A stretch of DNA of 64,000 nucleotides from Rhodopseudomonas palustris (lineage in GTDB: Bacteria; Pseudomonadota; Alphaproteobacteria; Rhizobiales; Xanthobacteraceae): the NCBI GenBank assembly GCA_016215605.1, contig JACRJB010000056.1, positions 51,069 through 115,068 on the forward strand, in the 5' to 3' direction. A program made the translations under genes and the position numbers. Numbering within the stretch: position 1 is the first letter of the stretch; every line of letters begins with the position of its first letter. Positions 58,153-64,000 of the stretch are shown here, one piece after another. The notes under the pieces were generated by a model that was not told where the DNA came from, searched no databases, and was given only the letters and a program-made list of their open reading frames with translations.

Positions 58153-59112
58153 TCAGCGCGACAGCGCCGCGCGCGCCGCCCGCAGCTTGGCGAAATCGTC
58201 GCCGGCGTGATGCGACGAGCGCGTCATCGGGCTCGCCGACACCATCAGGAAGCCCTTGGCATACGCCGTCTTGGCGTAGCCGCCGAACTCGTCCGGGGTG
58301 ACGTAGCGCATCACCGCGTGGTGCTTGCGGGTCGGCTGCAGATACTGGCCGATGGTGAGGAAGTCGACGTCGGCCGAGCGCAGATCGTCCATCACCTGCA
58401 GCACCTCGTGGCGCTCCTCGCCGAGCCCGACCATGATGCCGGACTTGGTGAAGATCGAGGGGTCGAGTTCCTTGACCCGCTGCAGCAGCCGGATCGAATG
58501 GAAGTAGCGCGCGCCCGGCCGCACCGACAGATAGCGCGACGGCACGGTTTCAAGATTGTGGTTGAACACGTCGGGCTTGGCGGCGACCACGACTTCCAGC
58601 GCGCCGTCCTTGCGCAGAAAGTCCGGCGTCAGAATTTCGATCGTGGTGGTCGGGCACGCCTCGCGCACGGCGCGGATGGTGGCGGCGAAATGCGCCGCGC
58701 CGCCGTCGGCGAGATCGTCGCGGTCGACCGAGGTGATGACGAGGTGCTGCAGGCCGAGCTTGCGAGTCGCCTCGGCGACGTAGGCCGGCTCGTTCGGGTC
58801 GAGCGCACCGGGCATCCCGGTCTTGACGTTGCAGAACGCGCAGGCCCGGGTGCAGGTGTCCCCCATGATCATGAAGGTGGCGTGCTTCTTGTCCCAGCAC
58901 TCGCCGATGTTCGGGCAGCCGGCTTCCTCGCACACCGTGACGAGGCCGTTTTCCTTGACGATCGAGCGGGTCTCGCCGTAGCCGCGGGTGGTCGGGGCGC
59001 GGACGCGGATCCAGTCCGGCTTCTTCGGCGACAGCGCATCCGGCCGCGCCGCCTTCTCCGGATGCCGGGGGCGGACGGGGGTGGATGACACCGTATCGAC
59101 GAGAACGACCAT
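58153..59112 (-). CDS. lipA: Lipoyl synthase
   Basis: A 319-aa radical-SAM enzyme inserting sulfur into octanoyl-protein. The auxiliary cluster is [12 protein letters not shown], the radical-SAM cluster CTRACAFC, and the C-terminal [10 protein letters not shown] supplies the RSSY/H Ser ligand. ATG 59112 ([10 protein letters not shown]) is chosen; a TTG two codons earlier is possible. Cotranscribed with the COQ10-like gene. Confidence 0.97.
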   Translation of the reverse strand: MVVLVDTVSSTPVRPRHPEKAARPDALSPKKPDWIRVRAPTTRGYGETRSIVKENGLVTVCEEAGCPNIGECWDKKHATFMIMGDTCTRACAFCNVKTGMPGALDPNEPAYVAEATRKLGLQHLVITSVDRDDLADGGAAHFAATIRAVREACPTTTIEILTPDFLRKDGALEVVVAAKPDVFNHNLETVPSRYLSVRPGARYFHSIRLLQRVKELDPSIFTKSGIMVGLGEERHEVLQVMDDLRSADVDFLTIGQYLQPTRKHHAVMRYVTPDEFGGYAKTAYAKGFLMVSASPMTRSSHHAGDDFAKLRAARAALSR

Positions 59113-59257
59113 GGGCAAATGAACCTTCGCGAAGACCCTACCTAATCCGCCCGCTGCCGTCCCGCAACCTGCGCTCCTTGCAGGGGCTTATCCCTTGGAA
59201 TAATGCTCGAATTCCGGTCGGCGCGGGACGCGGCGACGCCGCTCGATTGCCCCCGCC

Positions 59258-59863
59258 ATGGCCCGCTCGCCCTCGCCCGCCCCGCCTGCCAAGCTCGGCC
59301 CCAAGCTGACGCGGCGGTTCTTCGCCCGCAGCGTCCATGCCGTCGCCCCGGAACTGATCGGCGCCACCCTGCTGTATGGCGGCGTCGGCGGGGTGATCGT
59401 CGAAGTCGAAGCCTATCACCACACCGACCCGGCGGCGCATTCCTATGGCGGCCAGACGCCGCGCAACGCCGTGATGTTCGGCCCGCCGGGCTACGCCTAT
59501 GTCTACCGCTCCTACGGCATCCATTGGTGCGTCAATGTCGTCTGCGAGGCGAAAGGCTCGGCCAGCGCCGTGCTGATCCGCGCGCTGGCGCCGACCCACG
59601 GGCTGGATGCGATGCGCGACCGCCGCGGCCTCGACGACGAGCGCCTGCTCTGTTCCGGCCCCGGCAAACTGACCCAGGCGCTCGGCATCAGCATCGCCGC
59701 CAACGGCCTGCCGCTCGACGCCCCGCCATTCACGATCCACCGCCGCCCGGCCGAGCCCGACATCGTCACCGGCCCGCGCATCGGCATCACCAAGGCGGCG
59801 GACTACCCGTGGCGCTACGGGCTGAGAGGCTCGCGGTTCCTGAGCAAGCCGTTTCCGCGTTGA
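59258..59863 (+). CDS. 3-methyladenine DNA glycosylase (MPG/AAG type)
   Basis: A 201-aa MPG-family DNA repair enzyme excising alkylated and deaminated purines. [20 protein letters not shown] carries the catalytic Glu, followed by [26 protein letters not shown] and [14 protein letters not shown]. The N terminus is Pro-rich. It is divergent from lipA with about 145 bp between. Confidence 0.93.
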   Translation: MARSPSPAPPAKLGPKLTRRFFARSVHAVAPELIGATLLYGGVGGVIVEVEAYHHTDPAAHSYGGQTPRNAVMFGPPGYAYVYRSYGIHWCVNVVCEAKGSASAVLIRALAPTHGLDAMRDRRGLDDERLLCSGPGKLTQALGISIAANGLPLDAPPFTIHRRPAEPDIVTGPRIGITKAADYPWRYGLRGSRFLSKPFPR

Positions 59864-59970
59864 GTGTCTTGGGCAGCGCTTCCCCGCCCTCTCCCGTCAT
59901 CGCCCGACTTGATCGGTCGACCAAGTATCCCAGAGCGCTTCAATTCAACACGAACACCCAGCAATACTGG

Positions 59971-59992
59971 GCCCTCCGCTTTCGCGGAGGGC
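59971..59992. terminator. Hairpin in the repeat-bearing gap after the glycosylase gene
   Basis: GCCCTCCGC (59971-59979) and GCGGAGGGC (59984-59992) form a perfect 9-bp stem with a TTTC loop, followed at short distance by GTTTGTTTTT. Probably ends the glycosylase transcript. Just upstream, 59895-59930 carries a degraded copy of the GTCATCGCC...GACTTGATC repeat. Confidence 0.6.
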
Positions 59993-60062
59993 GACGTTTG
60001 TTTTTGGGGCCACGCTTCGGATCTGACTTTCGCGAAGCCTGCGAGTGCGTGCAACACGACGC

Positions 60063-60623
60063 TCAGCGCGACGCCGCCCTCACCTCCCGCAGATGCTCCG
60101 GATACCAGACCGTGAACATCGCGGTGCCGATCAGGATCGCGTAGGAGATCAGTTCGTAGGCGAGCTCCGACAGCGCGACCTGCTCCATCTTGCCGAACGC
60201 CAGCACGGCGTTGAGCGTGAACGCCGTCGCCCACACCGCGGTCATCAGCACGTTGGTGCGAATGAAGAATGGATCGGTCCACAGCGACGGATCGACGTGC
60301 TCCTTGGCGTAGTCGAGCGTGAACGGCTTCTTCAGCGCGATGGTCAACCAAGCGCCCAGCGCCAGCGCGCCGTTGGCGAGCACGCCGAGATGGCGCAGCG
60401 TCCAGCTGTCGTGAAAGCCGATCACCGCGATGGTGGCCGCGCCGAAGAACACCACGCCGACCCACAGGATGATGCCGCGGTGCAGCCGCAGCACGCCCAT
60501 CACCACCGTCAGCGCCAACGCCACCGACAATCCGATCTCGACCCGCAGCAGCGTGTCGCGGGCGATGATCAGAAACGACAGCCAGGGCGCGAACGACATC
60601 AGCAGCTTGAAAAAGGCGAGCAT
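60063..60623 (-). CDS. Multi-pass membrane protein, unknown function
   Basis: A 186-aa protein with about six hydrophobic helices (near 5-22, 30-47, 53-70, 80-97, 128-148 and 155-172). The loop KKPFTLDYAKEHVDPSLWTDPFFIRTN between helices 4 and 5 is the most polar part and contains a pattern I recall in other alphaproteobacterial membrane hypotheticals. No catalytic motif was seen. It lies about 100 bases downstream of the thiolase gene on the same strand. Confidence 0.72.
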   Translation of the reverse strand: MLAFFKLLMSFAPWLSFLIIARDTLLRVEIGLSVALALTVVMGVLRLHRGIILWVGVVFFGAATIAVIGFHDSWTLRHLGVLANGALALGAWLTIALKKPFTLDYAKEHVDPSLWTDPFFIRTNVLMTAVWATAFTLNAVLAFGKMEQVALSELAYELISYAILIGTAMFTVWYPEHLREVRAASR

Positions 60624-60721
60624 CGGACGCGGCCCCTGTTGAGCGAGCCGATCCTAAGCGGTTCGGCCGCCGTCAGGCTTTGGCGCCGATCAACTCGACG
60701 TCGCTTCGGCGCCCGGCCCGC

Positions 60722-61906
60722 TCACACCATCTCCAACGCGAGGGCGATGCCCTGGCCGCCGCCGATGCACAGCGTGACGATACCTTTGCGCAGGCCGTCG
60801 CGTTTCATCGAATGCAGCAGCCTGGTGGTCAGGATCGCGCCGGTCGCGCCGATCGGGTGGCCGTGCGCGATGGCGCCGCCTTCGACATTGACGATGTCCT
60901 CGGCGAGGCCGAGCTCCTTGATGACGGCGAGCGGCACGGCGGCGAAGGCTTCGTTGATCTCGATCCGTTCGACCTCCGACAGTGTCCAGCCGGTCCGCTG
61001 CAGCGCCTTGCGCACCGCGGGCACCGGCCCGAGGCCGAACATGCCCGGCTCCACCGCGGCGACGCCGTAGCCGGCGAGCCGGGCCAGCGGCTCCATCCCC
61101 GCCGAGTCGGCAAAGCCCTGATCGGCGACGATCATCGCCGCCGCGGCGCTGTTCAGGCCGGGCGCATTGCCGGCGGTGATGGTGCCGTCCGGACGAAACG
61201 CCGGCTTGAGCTTGGCCAGCACCTCGACGGTGGTGTCGGGCCGCGGCGCCTCGTCGGCGACGAAGGCCTCGACGCCCTTGCGGCCCTTGACCGGCACCGC
61301 GACGATCTCGGCCTCGAACCGGCCGGCCTGCTGCGCGGCAGCGAAGCGCTGCTGCGAGCGGGCGGCGAAGCGGTCCTGTTCGGTGCGGGTGATCTGCAGT
61401 TTGGTGACGAGGTCTTCGGTGTGCCAGCCGGAGTGCTCACCGGAAAACGCATCGCTCAATCCGTCGGTGAGCATGCTGTCGAGAATCTCGGCCGGGCCCA
61501 TCCGATATCCCCAGCGCCCACCCTCCATCAGATACGGCGCGCGGTCCATGTTCTCCATGCCGCCCGCGATCGCGACGTCGATGTCGCCGCCGGCGATTTC
61601 GAGCGCGGCGGTGACGATGGCCTGGGCGCCCGAGCCGCAGACGCGATTGACCGTGTAGGCCGGCACCGACACCGGCAGCTCGCCGCCGATCGAGGCCTGA
61701 CGCGCCGGGTTCATGCGGTTGCCCGCCTGGATCACGTTGCCCATCACCACCGAGCCGACCGCGTCGGCCGCGAGGCCGGCGCGGTGCAGGGTCTCGGAAA
61801 TGACCACGCTGCCGAGGTCGGTCGCCGGCGTTCCCTTCAACGACCCGTTGTAGCCGCCGATCGCCGTGCGGACGGGATGGCAGAGAACGATCTCGCGTGC
61901 GGTCAT
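60722..61906 (-). CDS. Acetyl-CoA acetyltransferase (thiolase)
   Basis: A 394-aa thiolase. Nucleophile Cys in NRVCGSGAQAI (about residue 90), GGMENMD, EINEAFAAVPLAVI, His in GGAIAHGHPIGATGA and second Cys in TLCIGGGQG are all present. It condenses two acetyl-CoA (or cleaves acetoacetyl-CoA), as in PHB or fatty-acid metabolism. Alone on the strand; no phaB or PHB synthase adjoins. Confidence 0.92.
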   Translation of the reverse strand: MTAREIVLCHPVRTAIGGYNGSLKGTPATDLGSVVISETLHRAGLAADAVGSVVMGNVIQAGNRMNPARQASIGGELPVSVPAYTVNRVCGSGAQAIVTAALEIAGGDIDVAIAGGMENMDRAPYLMEGGRWGYRMGPAEILDSMLTDGLSDAFSGEHSGWHTEDLVTKLQITRTEQDRFAARSQQRFAAAQQAGRFEAEIVAVPVKGRKGVEAFVADEAPRPDTTVEVLAKLKPAFRPDGTITAGNAPGLNSAAAAMIVADQGFADSAGMEPLARLAGYGVAAVEPGMFGLGPVPAVRKALQRTGWTLSEVERIEINEAFAAVPLAVIKELGLAEDIVNVEGGAIAHGHPIGATGAILTTRLLHSMKRDGLRKGIVTLCIGGGQGIALALEMV

Positions 61907-62126
61907 GGTGGCGTCCTCGATGGTTGATCCGTTGGTGCCGCGCAGAACCTTCGGCCGGTGCCGTGCGCGCGACGGCCTTATAGTATGTTGACCATCATAT
62001 CATCGCAAGAGGTCGCGCCGCGAGCGACGGTCGCGGCCGTCGGTGGACCGGCTGTCGTCGGCAACCGCGCGCTGGTTTGTTGAAGCAAGGGAAATTGGGT
62101 GGATCGGCCGCGACGTCCGCGCGCGG

Positions 62127-62522
62127 TCACGCAGTGGTGATCGTGTGACACGCCGCTTCGAGGCGGTTGCCGTCGGGATCGGCCAGAAACGCGGCGTAGT
62201 AGCTCGGGTGATAATGGGTTCTCAGACCCGGCGGGCCCTGATCGACGCCGCCATGGGCGAGCCCGGCGTGCCAGAACGCATCGACCGTGGGCCGATCGAT
62301 CGCCTTGAAGCACCAGTGCCGGCCATGAGCCGGCTCCGGCCGGTCGCCCCGACGGATCGAGATGTAGACCCGCTCGGGATGCTCCGGCCGCGCGCGTTCG
62401 CCGTAGCCGAGCCAGTCGGCGCGCGCGCCGACCTTGACGACGCCGAGCGCCGCCATGATCGCGTCGTAGAACGGCTCGGCCACCGCGATGTCGGAGACGG
62501 TGATCGAGACGTGGTCGAGCAT
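62127..62522 (-). CDS. VOC-family protein (glyoxalase/bleomycin-resistance fold)
   Basis: A 131-aa single-domain vicinal-oxygen-chelate protein: MLDHVSITVSDIAVAEPFYDAIM at the start with a first metal His, HWCFKAIDRPTVDAFW in the middle and AAFLADPDGNRLEAACH at the end with the DPDGN pattern. The substrate is unknown. It follows the valS stop by 4 bases, so it is the downstream gene of that unit. Confidence 0.88.
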   Translation of the reverse strand: MLDHVSITVSDIAVAEPFYDAIMAALGVVKVGARADWLGYGERARPEHPERVYISIRRGDRPEPAHGRHWCFKAIDRPTVDAFWHAGLAHGGVDQGPPGLRTHYHPSYYAAFLADPDGNRLEAACHTITTA

Positions 62523-62526
62523 CGCG

Positions 62527-64000
62527 TCAGCTGGCGTTCTTGATCCGCAGCAGCGCTTCGAGGATCTTCATCTTGCGGGCGAGCGCGGCCTCGCGCTTTT
62601 CCTTCTCTTCCTCGACGACTTCTTCGGCGGCGTTGGCGACGAACTTCTCGTTCGCCAACTTCGCTTCAGCCCGCTTGATGTCGGCTTCGGCCTTGCCGAG
62701 CTCCTTCTCGAGCCGTGCCTGTTCGACCGCGAAGTCGATCACGCCCTTCAGCGGCAGCGCCGCGACGTCGCCGCGCACCAGCAGCTGCACCGCGCCCTGC
62801 GGCGCCGCGTCGGCGAAGGTGATGTCGCCGACCCGGGCGAGCCGCTTGATCACGTCGCTCCAGCGCTCGGCGCGGCCGCGCGTTTCGGCGGCGGCGCCGG
62901 CCAGCACCAGCGGCGTCAGCGTCGACGGCGCGATGTTCATTTCGGCGCGCACCGAGCGGATCGCGGTGACGAGATCGACCACCCAGCCGATCTCGGCTTC
63001 GGCCGCGTCGTCGGTGAAGTCCGGCTGCTCGACCGGAATGTTGAGCAGCGCCGCCCCGACCATCGGGTCGCTCGCCGCCGACGCGGTCATCACCGCGAGC
63101 TGCTCGTCGCTGAAGCCGGCCTTGCGCGACCACGGCGCCAGCACCAGGAGACCCTCGCGCGGCGCCGTCACGGCCCACAGTTCTTCTGTGATGAACGGCA
63201 TGAACGGATGCAGCAGCTTGAGGATCTCGTCGCGCGCCCACGCCACCATCGCGCGGGTCTCGGCCTTGGCGGCACTCTCCTCGCCCATCAGCACGGGCTT
63301 GGCGAGTTCGAGATACCAGTCGCAGAACACGTTCCAGACGAAGCGATAGGCCGCGCCCGCCGCGTCGTTGAAGCGATAGCTCTCGATCGCCTCGGTGACC
63401 TCGCGCGTCGCGCGCACGGTCTCGTGCGCGATCCAGCGGTTGAGCGTCTCCGTCGCGGAGGTGTAGTCGAAATCCTTCGGCGCGGCGCAGCCGTTCATTT
63501 CGGCGAAGCGGCAGGCGTTCCACAGCTTGGTGGCGAAGTTGCGGTAGCCCTCGACGCGGCTCGACGCCAGCTTGATGTCGCGGCCCTGCGCCGCCATCGC
63601 CGCCAGCGTGAAGCGCAGCGCGTCGGCGCCGTAATCGTCGATCAGATTCAAGGGATCGATGACGTTGCCCTTCGACTTCGACATCTTGGCGCCCTTCTCG
63701 TCGCGGACGAGGGCGTGGATGTAGACGGTCGGGAACGGCACGTCGTTCTTGAAGTGCAGCCCCATCATCATCATCCGGGCGACCCAGAAGAAGATGATGT
63801 CGAAGCCGGTGACCAGCACGTTGGTCGGGTAGTAGCGCTCGAGCTCGGGGGTCTCGTCCGGCCAGCCGAGCGTCGAGAACGGCCACAGCGCCGAGGAAAA
63901 CCAGGTGTCGAGCACGTCTTCGTCGCGGGTGATGAAGCCGTCGCGCTTATTGGCGTCCTGCGTCATCTCGTGCGCCTGCGCCGGCGTGATCACTTCCTGC
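62527..64000 (-). CDS. valS: Valyl-tRNA synthetase, C-terminal part (cut by window end)
   Basis: The frame is open to the window edge; about 491 residues are seen. DTWFSSALWPFSTLGWP and LVTGFDIIFFWVARMMMMG belong to the class I catalytic core, KMSKSKGNVIDPL is the KMSKS loop, then the anticodon-binding domain and a C-terminal coiled coil (VEQARLEKELGKAEADIKR...). The HIGH motif and editing domain lie beyond the window. The VOC gene follows directly. Confidence 0.96.
   Translation of the reverse strand, partial: QEVITPAQAHEMTQDANKRDGFITRDEDVLDTWFSSALWPFSTLGWPDETPELERYYPTNVLVTGFDIIFFWVARMMMMGLHFKNDVPFPTVYIHALVRDEKGAKMSKSKGNVIDPLNLIDDYGADALRFTLAAMAAQGRDIKLASSRVEGYRNFATKLWNACRFAEMNGCAAPKDFDYTSATETLNRWIAHETVRATREVTEAIESYRFNDAAGAAYRFVWNVFCDWYLELAKPVLMGEESAAKAETRAMVAWARDEILKLLHPFMPFITEELWAVTAPREGLLVLAPWSRKAGFSDEQLAVMTASAASDPMVGAALLNIPVEQPDFTDDAAEAEIGWVVDLVTAIRSVRAEMNIAPSTLTPLVLAGAAAETRGRAERWSDVIKRLARVGDITFADAAPQGAVQLLVRGDVAALPLKGVIDFAVEQARLEKELGKAEADIKRAEAKLANEKFVANAAEEVVEEEKEKREAALARKMKILEALLRIKNAS

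Overview
The window is a GC-rich alphaproteobacterial chromosome segment, most consistent with Rhodopseudomonas palustris or a close Bradyrhizobiaceae relative. The evidence is LH2 antenna genes (pucBA), the rhizobial cluster dusB-ntrB-ntrC-ntrY-ntrX-dat-hfq-hflX, an ispDF fusion, and a Bradyrhizobium-type pair of GH17/glycosyltransferase genes for beta-glucan synthesis. The species assignment is an inference from gene content, not a database match.

Layout. 0-11.2 kb is core housekeeping: the end of a degenerate GGDEF protein, mfd with sdhE, recG, a DUF502 membrane protein, glmS and glmU. 11.4-18.5 kb holds envelope functions: a SPOR-like protein, a small membrane protein, and a divergent ndvC-like / ndvB-like pair with a small Ala/Pro-rich secreted protein between them. 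18.6-24.2 kb has tRNA-Lys(UUU), an SGNH-like protein, a UspA protein, a formyltransferase-like protein, the pucBA antenna operon with a strong terminator, a RidA protein, a DMT exporter, an orphan DUF4415/BrnA-like antitoxin and a small zinc-ribbon protein.

24.2-37.4 kb looks like an accessory block. It carries a true ACC deaminase (acdS), a GMC oxidoreductase, a translationally coupled response regulator / di-haem peroxidase / DAHL-type hybrid sensor kinase operon, an Lrp regulator, an SDR plus NTF2-like pair divergent from a LysR regulator, a DUF1127-like micro-protein and a cyclase-family hydrolase. Long non-coding gaps and a shared 15-bp motif in three of them set it apart from its surroundings.

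37.4-64 kb returns to conserved chromosome: tgt-queA (queuosine), two cyclophilins, coaD, gyrA, hflX-hfq-dat, both nitrogen two-component systems (NtrYX and NtrBC) with dusB, then ispDF-cinA, a RatA/COQ10-like protein with lipA, a 3-methyladenine glycosylase, a thiolase, a VOC protein and the 3' part of valS. Several intergenic spaces carry long palindromic repeats typical of this family of genomes.

The least ordinary signals are an apparent AUU start codon for the ndvC-like gene, a possible mutually exclusive RNA pairing in the ndvB leader, the regulator-peroxidase-sensor operon, and the repeated intergenic motif in the accessory block.
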